Positions 1 through 8,088 of a DNA stretch of 64,000 bases are shown here, piece after piece (the first letter of the stretch is position 1; every line of letters begins with the position of its first letter). Below the pieces are notes generated by a model that was not told where the DNA came from, did not search any database, and was given only the letters and a program-made list of their open reading frames with translations. Source of the DNA: Nocardia colli (GTDB lineage: Bacteria > Actinomycetota > Actinomycetes > Mycobacteriales > Mycobacteriaceae). The stretch is from assembly GCF_008704205.1 (NCBI RefSeq), contig NZ_VXLC01000001.1, positions 1,054,001 to 1,118,000 on the forward strand, in the 5' to 3' direction. The position numbers were made by a program, and so were the translations under genes.

Positions 1-59
1 TTCGGGGGTCCGCAGATTTATTTGCGAACAAACGTGTTCATTGGTGGTACCGTCGCTGC

Positions 60-938
60 ATGAAGCTGTTCGCGGGGGCGTCTGTTGCTGGGCGCAAGGT
101 TTTGATCACGGGGGCGGCGCGGGGGATCGGGGCCGCGCTGGCTCGGCAGTTGCATGCGGGTGGGGCGCAGGTGGCGTTGCTGGGGTTGGAGGGGGAGTTG
201 CTGGGGGAGGTGGCTCGGGAGTGTGGGGACGCGCCGTGGCGGTATTGCGATGTGGGGGATCGTGAGCAGGTGGATCGGGTGGTGACGACGCTGGTGGGGG
301 AGCTCGGCGGGCTCGATGTGGTGGTGGCGAACGCGGGGGTGGCGCGGCAGTTGCCGTTGATCGGGGGCGATCCGGCGGTGATGGAGGAGACGCTGGCGGT
401 CAATGTGCTCGGCGTCTATTACACGTTGCGGGCGGCGGGGCCGCACATCAGTCATCCGAACGGCTATGCGCTGGTCGTCTCCTCGCTCGCGGCGGCGGTG
501 CATCTGCCGCTGGTCGGGGCGTACAGCGCGTCGAAGGCCGCGGTGGAGGCGCTCGGCAATACGCTGCGGATCGAGCTCAAACACACCGGAGCGAAGGTCG
601 GCGTCGCGTACTTCGCCGAACTCGACACCGACATGACCTCGCGCGGATTCGGCACCGCCGCGGCGCGCGCGATCATCGGCCGGTCTACCGTGTCCGGCGT
701 CGCGCCGCTCGGGCCGGCCATCGATTCGGTGGAGAAGGCGATCGCGCGGCGGCGTCGGCAGGTGGTCTCGCCCTGGTGGGTGGCGGTGGTGCTGCCGTTC
801 CGGCCGATCGCCCAGCGCGTGATCGCGATCGCGCTGCGCCGAGGCGTACGGCGGGCGCTGGAGATCGCGCGGAACGAAGAAGCACCCTTCACTACGGACC
901 AACCGGACAGACCCCGCAAAATGGAGCGGAAAGCTTAG
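60..938 (+). CDS. SDR family oxidoreductase
   Basis: A 292-residue short-chain dehydrogenase/reductase, presumably cytosolic and NAD(P)-dependent. The Rossmann nucleotide motif TGAARGIG is at about residues 17-24, NAG at about 91-93, and the catalytic Tyr/Lys pair sits in YSASK at about 155-159 after a Ser pair. The C-terminal 60 residues carry a basic hydrophobic stretch (SPWWVAVVLPFRPIAQRV) typical of actinobacterial SDRs that touch membranes. Substrate cannot be told. The ATG lies 6 bases after TACCGT, so the message may be leaderless. It is followed 24 bases later by a TetR gene in the same direction, suggesting a regulator-enzyme pair. Confidence 0.85.
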   Translation: MKLFAGASVAGRKVLITGAARGIGAALARQLHAGGAQVALLGLEGELLGEVARECGDAPWRYCDVGDREQVDRVVTTLVGELGGLDVVVANAGVARQLPLIGGDPAVMEETLAVNVLGVYYTLRAAGPHISHPNGYALVVSSLAAAVHLPLVGAYSASKAAVEALGNTLRIELKHTGAKVGVAYFAELDTDMTSRGFGTAAARAIIGRSTVSGVAPLGPAIDSVEKAIARRRRQVVSPWWVAVVLPFRPIAQRVIAIALRRGVRRALEIARNEEAPFTTDQPDRPRKMERKA

Positions 939-962
939 CCGACCCGACCCCGGAGCCATCGA

Positions 963-1637
963 ATGACCGAATCGGCAACCAGCGCACGCCAACTCCCGCG
1001 CGGCAGGCACGGCCTGCCGCGTGAGCAGGTGGTGGCCTCGCAGCGTGAGCGCATCCTGATCGCGATGGCCGAGGCGATGGTGGAGAACGGTTATGTCGGC
1101 ACGTCGGTCGCGGCGATCCTGAAACGCGCCGGGGTGTCCCGGGAGACGTTCTACGAGCAGTTCCGTTCCAAGGAGGCCTGTTTCGAGGCCGCCTACGAGC
1201 GGGCCGTGCAGAACCTGCTCGGCCGCATCGCGGATGCCGCCGAGGACGCCGACGATCCGGCCGCCGCGGAACCCGAGCCGGACCGCATGGTCAAGATGGA
1301 CCGGATCTTCGCCGCCTACCTGCAGCACTTGGTCGACGACCCGGCCAGCGCGCGGCTGTTCCTGGTGGAGGTCTACGCGGTCGGCACGGCGGCCCTGGCG
1401 CGCCGGGCGAAACTGCAGGAGCTGTTCGTCGGGCTGATCGCCGACGTGCTCGGCGCCCGGACCGATGAGCAGCGCTTCGCCTGCCAGACCCTGGCCGCCG
1501 CGATCAGCGCGATGGTCACCGGCCGGATCGCGGCCGACGACTCGGCCGGTCTGCTCGCACTGCGGGTTCCGCTGCTGAATCTGGTCCGCCGCGGCGGCGA
1601 GTTGTTCGGGGACGCGCTGGCCGAGTCACATCCTTGA
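963..1637 (+). CDS. TetR family transcriptional regulator
   Basis: A 224-residue TetR-type repressor. The N-terminal helix-turn-helix is visible as GTSVAAILKRAGVSRETFYEQF at about residues 43-64 (shown in part: VSRETFYEQF), followed by the usual effector-binding all-helical domain of unrecognised specificity. GGAG lies about 9 bases before the ATG. It shares a transcription unit with the upstream SDR gene, so it probably regulates that enzyme; this is inference from context. It converges on the GDT1 gene. Confidence 0.85.
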   Translation: MTESATSARQLPRGRHGLPREQVVASQRERILIAMAEAMVENGYVGTSVAAILKRAGVSRETFYEQFRSKEACFEAAYERAVQNLLGRIADAAEDADDPAAAEPEPDRMVKMDRIFAAYLQHLVDDPASARLFLVEVYAVGTAALARRAKLQELFVGLIADVLGARTDEQRFACQTLAAAISAMVTGRIAADDSAGLLALRVPLLNLVRRGGELFGDALAESHP

Positions 1638-1684
1638 TCAGGCGCGCGAACTCGTAACTGCTCCGATTCGTCCCCGAGCACCGA

Positions 1685-2413
1685 CTACCGATGCAGTTCG
1701 GGATCCGTCGCCGGAGCAGCCGACGGCACGTCGGGCGCCACCGGCGCGGGCCGCAGCGCGCGGACGATCAGCATGACCGCCGCACCCAGCGCGGGTGCGA
1801 TCACGGCCAGCGCGGCGACGACCAGCCCACTCAGCGAAGGCGCGGCCGTCGAGATCAGCGTCGCCGCACCGAAGTACAGGAACAGCAGACCCGACCCGAT
1901 CCCGATGGCCCGCTCCGGCAGATGCTTGCCGACCAGGATGCCGATGCCGATGGCCAGCGCGTCGGCGGCGACCATGCCGATCGTCGAGCCGATCCACACG
2001 CCGACCCAGTCGTAATCGGTGGCCAGCGCGGCCGTCGCGAACATGGTCCGGTCGCCGAGCTCGGCGAGCAGGAACGCGGACAGCACCACGAAGAACGGCG
2101 CGGTGCTCGCGCGCAGGGACTTCGGTGCGGGGTCTTCGTCGTCCGCGCGGAAGTGCTCGCGCAGCGTCCACAGGCCGACGGCGAGGAAGGTGAGCGCGGC
2201 GACCAGCGAGATGGCCCGGGTCGGCAGCGCGGATCCGAGGAAATAGCCGACGCCGACGGAGATCAGGTGGACCGCGGCCGACGCGGTGGCGATGCCGCCG
2301 AGCACCACCCACCAGCGATAGCGCAGGGCGAACGTCAACGCCATCAGCTGGGATTTGTCGCCCAGCTCGGCAAGGAAGACGATGCCGATACTCAGCAAAA
2401 CAGTGGCGATCAT
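1685..2413 (-). CDS. TMEM165/GDT1 (UPF0016) family Mn2+ exporter
   Basis: A 242-residue membrane protein made of two homologous halves, each with the family signature ELGD-[KR]-[ST]: ELGDKSQ near residue 14 and ELGDRTM near residue 140, followed in each half by hydrophobic helices. Family members export Mn2+ (or exchange Ca2+/Mn2+ for H+). The start at 2413 is preferred over an ATG 63 bases upstream because the upstream sequence is a manganese riboswitch whose 3' part supplies a GGGAG ribosome site. Regulation by Mn2+ through that riboswitch fits the transport role exactly. Confidence 0.88.
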   Translation of the reverse strand: MIATVLLSIGIVFLAELGDKSQLMALTFALRYRWWVVLGGIATASAAVHLISVGVGYFLGSALPTRAISLVAALTFLAVGLWTLREHFRADDEDPAPKSLRASTAPFFVVLSAFLLAELGDRTMFATAALATDYDWVGVWIGSTIGMVAADALAIGIGILVGKHLPERAIGIGSGLLFLYFGAATLISTAAPSLSGLVVAALAVIAPALGAAVMLIVRALRPAPVAPDVPSAAPATDPELHR

Positions 2414-2467
2414 GATTGTGCGGCTCCCGGGTCTCCGGCCTGCCGGTCGGAGTCTGGGTATGCCTCC

Positions 2468-2494
2468 GGCCGACAACGATTAGTTGTCTCGGCC
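2468..2494 (-). promoter_or_regulatory. expression-platform hairpin below the riboswitch
   Basis: On the minus strand a near-perfect stem GGCCGAGACAAC / GTTGTCGGCC with a 5-base loop lies directly after the riboswitch aptamer and before the GDT1 start. It abuts the 3' strand of the aptamer P1 stem, so the two may compete; that is inference. Confidence 0.5.
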
Positions 2495-2600
2495 GAAGGT
2501 CTCGCCCACCGGATTGTTCCGGTTCACACAGCCGGACCCGAACCCTCGTGGGGTTGCGGGTCAGTATGTCGACTGTGCAATTGGGGGCTACTCCCCTTCG
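2494..2600 (-). ncRNA. yybP-ykoY manganese riboswitch
   Basis: The 5' leader of the GDT1 gene carries the hallmarks of the yybP-ykoY (Mn2+) aptamer on the minus strand: CGAAGGGGAGUAG at the 5' side (2588-2600), the conserved GUCGACAUACUGACC segment in the middle, and GGGCGAGACCUUCG at the 3' side. CGAAGG and CCUUCG pair to form P1. Metal binding by the two loops is established for this family and exporters of the UPF0016 type are its classic targets. Boundaries are set by the P1 stem. Confidence 0.85.
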
Positions 2601-2707
2601 CTGACTCCGACTCTACCCGCACGCGTCCGAGTGTGCCAACCTGTTGTTGCCCAAATCGCAATGCGCGCAATAAGTTTGGCGATCCACGCAGAGAGTTTCG
2701 GGTACCC

Positions 2708-3235
2708 TTACGCGGCCAGCAGCATGGCCAGAACCGCGGTGTCGGGGTCGCTGATCGGGTCCAGTCCGACTCGGCTGACCAGGGAGGTCACCGTGCCGTC
2801 CACTTCCGCCTCGGCCCACGCCGCCCGATGCTCCAGCCCCAGATGCGGCACGCCGGGCAGCAGCACGCAACCCGACGCGGCCCCCGCGCACTCCGGCAGC
2901 GACGGCCGGGTTTCCGAGGGCGGATGCAGCATCAGCAGGGCCGCCGGCATATGACCGGCAAACCGTCCGGGCGCCAACGCCTCCGCGCCGAGCACCGTCC
3001 CCTCGGCCATCACCAGGCCGACGGTGCCGGGCGCCGGGTCGTCGGGCAGGTCCTCGCGCACGCCGAACACCGTCGACGTGGCCAGCAACCCGGGCATCGA
3101 GGCCACCCGGACCGCGAGCACCAGCACCTGCGCCCACTCCTTGGTGGTGTCGGGCCAGCGCCCGGAAATGACGAACCCCCGCAGCGCGCCGCGGGCCTGG
3201 AATGGTGTGATGCCGATCGGTTCATTCGTACGCAT
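2708..3235 (-). CDS. conserved hypothetical protein next to sodA
   Basis: A 175-residue protein with no recognised catalytic motif. The sequence is soluble-looking, with a conserved-looking block ALRGFVISGRWPDTTKEW near residues 15-32 and a hydrophobic alanine-rich C-terminus. The ATG at 3235 is chosen because GGGAGG lies 4 bases upstream; longer frames run antisense through sodA and are not real. Its length and place beside sodA recall M. tuberculosis Rv3847 (from memory), also of unknown function. Function not assigned. Confidence 0.75.
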   Translation of the reverse strand: MRTNEPIGITPFQARGALRGFVISGRWPDTTKEWAQVLVLAVRVASMPGLLATSTVFGVREDLPDDPAPGTVGLVMAEGTVLGAEALAPGRFAGHMPAALLMLHPPSETRPSLPECAGAASGCVLLPGVPHLGLEHRAAWAEAEVDGTVTSLVSRVGLDPISDPDTAVLAMLLAA

Positions 3236-3458
3236 CGTGCCTCCCGTCATCGAACCGGGGGCGGCCTTGCCCGTCCTCGAACTGTGGATTCCGAGAATGA
3301 CCGATGAAACACCTGGCACACAAGTACCAAAGAGTGCCAGCCGACCAGCGAAAACCGGCTGACCAGCGATTGCCGCAGCCCACAGCCCCGCGGGCGGCGG
3401 CCCGATACCGGTTTGCGGCCCGGGCGTGTCCGGATCGCGTCGAGTCCCGGACATGAGA

Positions 3459-3503
3459 CGGGCCCGCGCCCCGACCGCTGATCGCGGAGGGAGCGCGGGC
3501 CCG
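3459..3503 (-). terminator. sodA terminator hairpin
   Basis: An 11-bp GC-rich stem CGGGCCCGCGC / GCGCGGGCCCG lies 20 bases after the sodA stop codon. There is no clear U-run, as is common in actinobacteria. Confidence 0.65.
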
Positions 3504-3522
3504 GCAGGCACCGAGGCGACGG

Positions 3523-4146
3523 TCAGCCGAAGATCAGGCCCTTGCCCTGGCCGACGGCGCGCGCGAAGCGATCCTGCACGTCTTCCCAGTTGACCACGTT
3601 CCAGAACGCGGTGACGTAGTCCGCCTTGACGTTCTTGTACTGCAGGTAGAAGGCGTGCTCCCACATGTCGACCTGCAGCAGCGGGATGATGCCCAGCGGG
3701 ACGTTGGCCTGCTGGTCGTAGAGCTGGAAGGTCAGCAGCTTCTGGCCGAGGGTGTCGTAGCCGAGCACCGCCCAGCCGGAGCCCTGCAGGCCGTTGGCCG
3801 CGGCGGTGAACTGGCCACGGAACTTGTCGAACGAGCCGAACTGGTCGTCGATCGCCGCGGCGAGCTCGCCGGTCGGCTTGTCGCCACCGTTGGGGGACAG
3901 GTTCTTCCACCAGATGGAGTGGTTGACGTGCCCGCCCAGGTGGAAGGCCAGGTTCTTCTCGTACAGGAAAATGGCGCCGTGATCGCCGCTGTCGCGGGCG
4001 GCCTCGAGCTTCTCGAGTGCGGTGTTCGCGCCGGCGACGTATGCGGCGTGGTGCTTGGAATGATGCAGCTCGTTGATCTGCCCGGAGATGTGGGGCTCCA
4101 GGGCGCTGTAGTCGTAATCCAGATCTGGCAGCGTGTACTCAGCCAC
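3523..4146 (-). CDS. sodA: superoxide dismutase [Fe/Mn]
   Basis: A 207-residue iron/manganese superoxide dismutase, converting superoxide to O2 and H2O2. All four metal ligands are visible: His28 in LHHSKHH, His in [12 protein letters not shown], and Asp plus His in DMWEHAFY. The GTG at 4146 is used because it gives the family N-terminus ([17 protein letters not shown]) and has GGAAGGG just upstream; length equals that of mycobacterial SodA. There is no signal peptide, yet nocardial and mycobacterial SodA are known to reach the cell surface. The gene is monocistronic, with its own terminator. Confidence 0.96.
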   Translation of the reverse strand: MAEYTLPDLDYDYSALEPHISGQINELHHSKHHAAYVAGANTALEKLEAARDSGDHGAIFLYEKNLAFHLGGHVNHSIWWKNLSPNGGDKPTGELAAAIDDQFGSFDKFRGQFTAAANGLQGSGWAVLGYDTLGQKLLTFQLYDQQANVPLGIIPLLQVDMWEHAFYLQYKNVKADYVTAFWNVVNWEDVQDRFARAVGQGKGLIFG

Positions 4147-4485
4147 GATGTCCCTTCCTATGTCGGGCTGCGTGCGCCCATCTCGAGCACACCCAACCAT
4201 CATTCGTACACCCGCTCGGTTCCAACCGGGCCTGATGCCCCCGCATTCCGTAGTGGGCATGGGCTGTGCACCGTGGAAGTCACCGCGGCACCGGGTCGAA
4301 CCTCACGCGTAGCATCGAACCACGTCGTATTGCGACGAACTAGTGGGGCGACGTTGCCGCACCTGGTCCGTCATCCTTGCGCCGGATCGGGCAAACCGCC
4401 CAGCCGGGCAGTACCGATCCTGGTGCCGGATACCCACTACGTCAACGGTCACCCAAGCCTGCGGCCCGGCTCCGCGCAGACGAAA

Positions 4486-4516
4486 ACCGCACACCCGGAG
4501 GCCCCGGATGTGCGGT
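4486..4516 (-). terminator. terminator after the 4531-5142 gene
   Basis: An imperfect but long stem ACCGCACACCCGG / CCGGATGTGCGGT, 14 bases beyond the stop codon of the minus-strand gene. It may also end the sodA-side intergenic transcript. Confidence 0.6.
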
Positions 4517-4530
4517 GTCGGTCGGTCGGG

Positions 4531-5142
4531 TCAGAGCGGCGGCGCGACGCCGGGACGGGTTGCCCGCGGGTCGCCCGCGTCGTGCGCCTCCCACCAGCGA
4601 GTAGCGCCGGCGATGAACTCGGCCAGCGGGATCTCCCGGCCGGCGGTGTCGGCGATGAGCACGTTGTCGAACCACACGCGCACGTCCAGTTCGCGCGGGT
4701 CGATGCCTTCTTCCTGGGAGAACTCCAGCACATGCGCGGAGACGTGCTCGTCGATCGCGGTGTCGAAGCTGAGCAGCTCGCTCCACAGGGCCCAGCCGCT
4801 GTCGTCGAGGTCGATGAACTCCCAGCCGTGCAGCCTGCCGCCGCCGAAGCTGCGGATGGCCGTGTCGAGTCCGTCCAGTTGCAAGGGCAGGACCTGCGGT
4901 TCCAGGTCGTCCCAGTTCTGCATGCGCAGCGATGCCGCGACGCGGCCGACCCCGGTGAAGGTCACCTGAACGCGGTAATCCTCGGTGGGCGTTCCGTTTT
5001 CCGGAAGCGTCAGCACCTCTAAGTCGAGTCGTAGTTGCTTGGCCGCGGCGTCGACCTCGAGGCCGAGGCAGGTCGCCTCGGACAGCGCGACGTTGAGCCC
5101 AGCCGTGTCCATTCCGTCGAGTAGCCCCCTGCTCACGTTCAT
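4531..5142 (-). CDS. conserved hypothetical protein (203 aa)
   Basis: A 203-residue acidic, soluble protein without signal peptide or membrane segment. It reads as mostly beta-structured in the first half (LRLDLEVLTLP, YRVQVTFTGVGRVAASL) with a WWEAH motif near the C-terminus. I do not recognise the family. The ATG at 5142 follows TAGCCT by 6 bases, pointing to a leaderless transcript; a GTG two codons upstream lies against the -10 box and is unlikely. It is divergent from the rhodanese gene across a 530-base intergenic region. Confidence 0.75.
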   Translation of the reverse strand: MNVSRGLLDGMDTAGLNVALSEATCLGLEVDAAAKQLRLDLEVLTLPENGTPTEDYRVQVTFTGVGRVAASLRMQNWDDLEPQVLPLQLDGLDTAIRSFGGGRLHGWEFIDLDDSGWALWSELLSFDTAIDEHVSAHVLEFSQEEGIDPRELDVRVWFDNVLIADTAGREIPLAEFIAGATRWWEAHDAGDPRATRPGVAPPL

Positions 5143-5288
5143 GGCCACAGGCTACCGACAGCTACCGGTGGAGCCCAGTATTTCAGTTTTTCGCTAGTGT
5201 TCTCGTTTTTTATGGAACCGAATCGGACCCGCCGCCGTCCAAGTAGATATCGGAACCCGCCACGCCCGCGAGTTTCGAGGTCGGCGGC

Positions 5289-5340
5289 GAATGACCGCTC
5301 CGGGATCGGATGTTGGAGGGGAGTCCCGGATCGGTCGTTC
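5289..5340. repeat. imperfect inverted repeat
   Basis: Arms of 17 bp (GAATGACCGCTCCGGGA and TCCCGGATCGGTCGTTC) match at 15 of 17 positions around an 18-base loop. It lies between divergent genes, so it is not an obvious terminator of either; role unknown. Confidence 0.55.
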
Positions 5341-5482
5341 GCGCCGCACGAACACGCCGCGAATCTGCTGACGGCCCGCGAAGGGCCCCGGATCGGGGTG
5401 CGTGGGCTGGAAGATGAGTTAGCCGATGGGTAGCTTCGATAGCCAAACCCTGAAACTGGTGCGCTGTCTGATAGCTGCAGCC

Positions 5483-5512
5483 TGTGGATGAAGTTGTGGA
5501 TTATGTGGATAA
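5483..5512 (+). promoter_or_regulatory. cluster of three DnaA-box-like 9-mers
   Basis: TGTGGATGA (5483), TGTGGATTA (5495) and TGTGGATAA (5504) are one-mismatch, one-mismatch and exact matches to the complement of the DnaA box TTATCCACA, all in one orientation and within 30 bases. DnaA binding is inferred from the motif; dnaA and dnaN are not in the window, so this is not evidently oriC. Confidence 0.5.
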
Positions 5513-5672
5513 CTCTGTCGGAGGTATGCACATGCGGCCACTGAGCGGGGCATCGATCAGGGTTCCGGGACGGAAAACATACCTGAAGTACCGGCTCGAT
5601 GTCGAGCCGCCGGCCGCCCGGGCGCGGGCCGGAACCACGCGGCACCCGTCCACCCATGGCAGGATCGAAACC

Positions 5673-6044
5673 GTGACGAGTCCCCATGTTCCTTCGGTCC
5701 CGGTGGACGCGGTGCCGAGCGAATTCGACAGCGGCGCGCCGAGTCCGGCCGACGGCCCGCGCGCGATCCTGCTCGATGTGCGCGAAGACGACGAATGGCA
5801 GCTCGGACACGCGCCGGGCGCCGTGCACATCCCGATGGTGGACGTGCCCGCCCGGGTGGACGAGCTGGACTACGACGTCGATCTCTATGTCATCTGCAGG
5901 CAAGGCGGCCGTTCCCTGCAGGTGGTCGAATACCTCACGCACATCGGCTTCGACGCGATCCAGGTCAACGGTGGCATGGTGGCCTGGCAGCAGGCCGGAC
6001 GCCCGCTGGTGGCCGACGGTGACCGGCAGGCGAAGATCTACTAG
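5673..6044 (+). CDS. rhodanese-like domain protein
   Basis: A 123-residue single-domain rhodanese, a sulfur-transfer or thiosulfate-binding fold. The active-site loop is CRQGGRS with catalytic Cys near residue 74, preceded by the family motif LLDVREDDEWQLGHAPGAVHIPM and followed by VNGGMVAWQQAG. The GTG at 5673 is chosen because it begins the conserved domain and lies 7 bases after CAGGAT, a leaderless arrangement; the longer open frame upstream runs through the DnaA-box region. It is followed 28 bases later by the DUF4328 gene. Substrate unknown. Confidence 0.85.
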   Translation: MTSPHVPSVPVDAVPSEFDSGAPSPADGPRAILLDVREDDEWQLGHAPGAVHIPMVDVPARVDELDYDVDLYVICRQGGRSLQVVEYLTHIGFDAIQVNGGMVAWQQAGRPLVADGDRQAKIY

Positions 6045-6071
6045 CGAACGCCGCGAGACACAGGAGGCACG

Positions 6072-7133
6072 GTGAGCACGGTCGTACAACCTTGTGCGCG
6101 GTGTGGCGCGCGCTGGGCCGTGCAGTCGACCCCGATGCACTGGTGCCCGCGCTGCCGCGGCGTGCTGCTCTCGCCCGCGCCCATCGACGCGCCCGCCGAG
6201 CGGCGCAACTATCGCTGGGTGGCGCGCAAGCCCGACCAGCGCACCCGCCGCGCCCCGGCCGCCGGGCGCGCCGCGCGCCGCGAAACCCCGCGCTACACCC
6301 AGGTTCCGCGCTGGGGCCTGCTCGATCCGGCGCCCCGGCCCGCCGCCGCGGCGCCGCCCCCGCTGACCAGGCTGACCAGGTGGGCGTCCACGCTGCTGAT
6401 CGCCACCGCGTCGATGTTCGCCGTCGCGGCCGTCGCCGAACTGCTGCGTTACCTACTGCTGCTGCGCAATCGGACGCGGCTGATCCATCCCGCGGTGCTG
6501 ATCTGCTCCGACGTGTTCGTCGTCGCGGCCGCGCTGATCGCACTGCTGCTCGCGCTGCTGTCCGCGGTGGCCGTGGTCGGCTGGCTGGTCGACGCGCGCA
6601 GGCTCGCCTTCCAGGAGGCCGGACGCACCGACCCGCGCTCGGTCCGGACGCTGGTGCTGGGCTGCGTCATTCCGGTGGTCAACCTGCTGTGGCCCGGCGT
6701 CTTCCTGACCGAGATCGTCGCGCGCCGGTCCGATCCGCGCGCGCTGCGGGCGATCCGGATCTGGTGGGCCGCCTGGATTTTCGGCGGCCTGGTCACGGCG
6801 GCCGCGCTGGCCTGGCGGACGGCGGACTCGTTGCAGGTCAAGGCGGACGGCGTGCTGTTCACCGGGTTCACCGACCTGGTCGCCGCCGCGGTCGCGCTGC
6901 TCACCCTGGCCATGCTGCGCGCGGTCGAGGATCGAGACGCGCTGGGCCGCAGCCGGACCGCGCGCCGCTGGCTGATCGCCGTCGATCCGGCCGTGCCGGT
7001 GATCGAGCCGGTGCAACCCGGCGGCGGGGCGCGCGCGGCGGAGCAGCCGAAGGACGCGGCCGACGCGCCACCGGACACAGATATCGACAACGGTGCAGTG
7101 GACCGTGAGCACGAGGAGGTTATGGCCAAGTGA
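6072..7133 (+). CDS. DUF4328-type membrane protein with zinc ribbon
   Basis: A 353-residue protein with an N-terminal zinc-ribbon (CARCGARW near residues 8-15 and WCPRCRG near 24-30), a basic Pro/Arg linker, and about six hydrophobic segments between residues 100 and 290 typical of DUF4328 membrane proteins. The last 40 residues are acidic and soluble. AGGAGG stands 5 bases before the GTG start. Its stop overlaps the start of glpQ1 (GTGA), so the two are translationally coupled; M. tuberculosis has a similar membrane protein gene (Rv3843c) beside glpQ1. Function unknown. Confidence 0.85.
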   Translation: MSTVVQPCARCGARWAVQSTPMHWCPRCRGVLLSPAPIDAPAERRNYRWVARKPDQRTRRAPAAGRAARRETPRYTQVPRWGLLDPAPRPAAAAPPPLTRLTRWASTLLIATASMFAVAAVAELLRYLLLLRNRTRLIHPAVLICSDVFVVAAALIALLLALLSAVAVVGWLVDARRLAFQEAGRTDPRSVRTLVLGCVIPVVNLLWPGVFLTEIVARRSDPRALRAIRIWWAAWIFGGLVTAAALAWRTADSLQVKADGVLFTGFTDLVAAAVALLTLAMLRAVEDRDALGRSRTARRWLIAVDPAVPVIEPVQPGGGARAAEQPKDAADAPPDTDIDNGAVDREHEEVMAK

Positions 7134-7897
7134 GCCAGGTCAGTCGCGCACCGTTCGTCGTGGCGCACCGCGGTGCCTCGGCGGCGCGCCCCGAACACAC
7201 GCTCGCCGCATACGAATTGGCGCTGGAGGAAGGCGCCGACGGGGTCGAATGCGACGTCCGGCTGACCCGGGACGGGCATCTGGTGTGCGTGCACGATCGC
7301 ACCGTCGACCGGACCTCCTCCGGCACCGGGCTGGTCAGCGAGATGACCCTGGACGAACTGAAGGAACTCGACTTCGGCGCGGACGGCGAAGCGGCCGAGG
7401 TGCTCACCCTCAGCGAGCTGATCACGCTGGTGCTGGACTGGCGCAGCCGGCCGACCAAGCTGTTCATCGAGACCAAGCACCCGGTGCGCTACGGCGCGCT
7501 GGTGGAGAACAAGCTGCTCGCCGAGTTGCAGCGGTTCGGCATCGCCACGCCCGCGTCCGCGGATCACTCACGCGCGGTGGTGATGTCGTTCGCGGCCACC
7601 GCGGTCTGGCGGATCCGCCGCGCCGCGCCGCTGCTGCCGACAGTGCTGCTCGGTGAGTCGTCGCGCTACCTCGGCGGCGGCGCCGCGACCACGGTCGGCG
7701 CGACCGCCGTCGGTCCGTCGGTGAAGACGCTGCGCGATCATCCCGAGTTGGTGGACAAGGCCGCCGCCGCGGGCCGGGCCACCTACTGCTGGACCGTGGA
7801 CGACCCCGACGACGTCCGCCTGTGCGCCGACCTCGGCGTCAGCTGGGTCGCCACCAACCACCCCGGCCGCACCAAGGCGCTACTCGACGCCGCCTGA
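7130..7897 (+). CDS. glpQ1: glycerophosphodiester phosphodiesterase
   Basis: A 255-residue GDPD-family enzyme that hydrolyses glycerophosphodiesters to glycerol-3-phosphate and an alcohol. Catalytic and metal residues are visible: HRGA near residue 12, the ECDVRLTRDGHLVCVHD block (Glu, Asp and general-acid His) near residues 42-58, and the C-terminal TYCWTVDDPDD and WVATNHPG motifs. There is no signal peptide, so it acts in the cytosol. The GTG start overlaps the stop of the DUF4328 gene. Position and orientation next to ferritin match M. tuberculosis glpQ1 (Rv3842c). Confidence 0.92.
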   Translation: MSQVSRAPFVVAHRGASAARPEHTLAAYELALEEGADGVECDVRLTRDGHLVCVHDRTVDRTSSGTGLVSEMTLDELKELDFGADGEAAEVLTLSELITLVLDWRSRPTKLFIETKHPVRYGALVENKLLAELQRFGIATPASADHSRAVVMSFAATAVWRIRRAAPLLPTVLLGESSRYLGGGAATTVGATAVGPSVKTLRDHPELVDKAAAAGRATYCWTVDDPDDVRLCADLGVSWVATNHPGRTKALLDAA

Positions 7898-8088
7898 GTC
7901 CGAAAGGTGCCTTGACAGAGTCGGTCCGGTGACCAGGTCGCCGCGGATCGCGGTGTGCGCGAACCAGGTTGTGCGCCTGCGTCGTTCGCCGATCGGCCGT
8001 CGACGGTCCGGCCACCCGCCGTCTCGGGCCGCGTCCGGTGCCGTGGCGCGCGGGGTGGCGCCGCGCACACCCTGTAGGTTGACCCCCC

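Larger units (their letters stand above)
5143..5672. other. 530-base intergenic region with AT-rich tract and boxes
   Basis: No convincing gene. The first 70 bases include an unusually AT-rich stretch for this genome (tttttcgctagtg, ttttttatgg). An imperfect 17-bp inverted repeat lies at 5289-5340 and three DnaA-box-like sites at 5483-5512. The promoters of the two flanking divergent genes must also lie here. Confidence 0.6.

Noticed and set aside
1691..3307. 538-codon open frame on the plus strand
   Set aside because: It runs antisense to the GDT1 gene, its riboswitch and the next gene; its product is Arg/Gln-rich with no motif. A GC-rich shadow.
5197..5433. 78-codon open frame near the AT-rich tract
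   Set aside because: Arg/Pro-rich product with no family, crossing the inverted repeat; no ribosome site.
5150..5672. Possible replication origin
   Set aside because: Only three DnaA-like boxes and neither dnaA, dnaN nor rpmH nearby; reported as a box cluster only.
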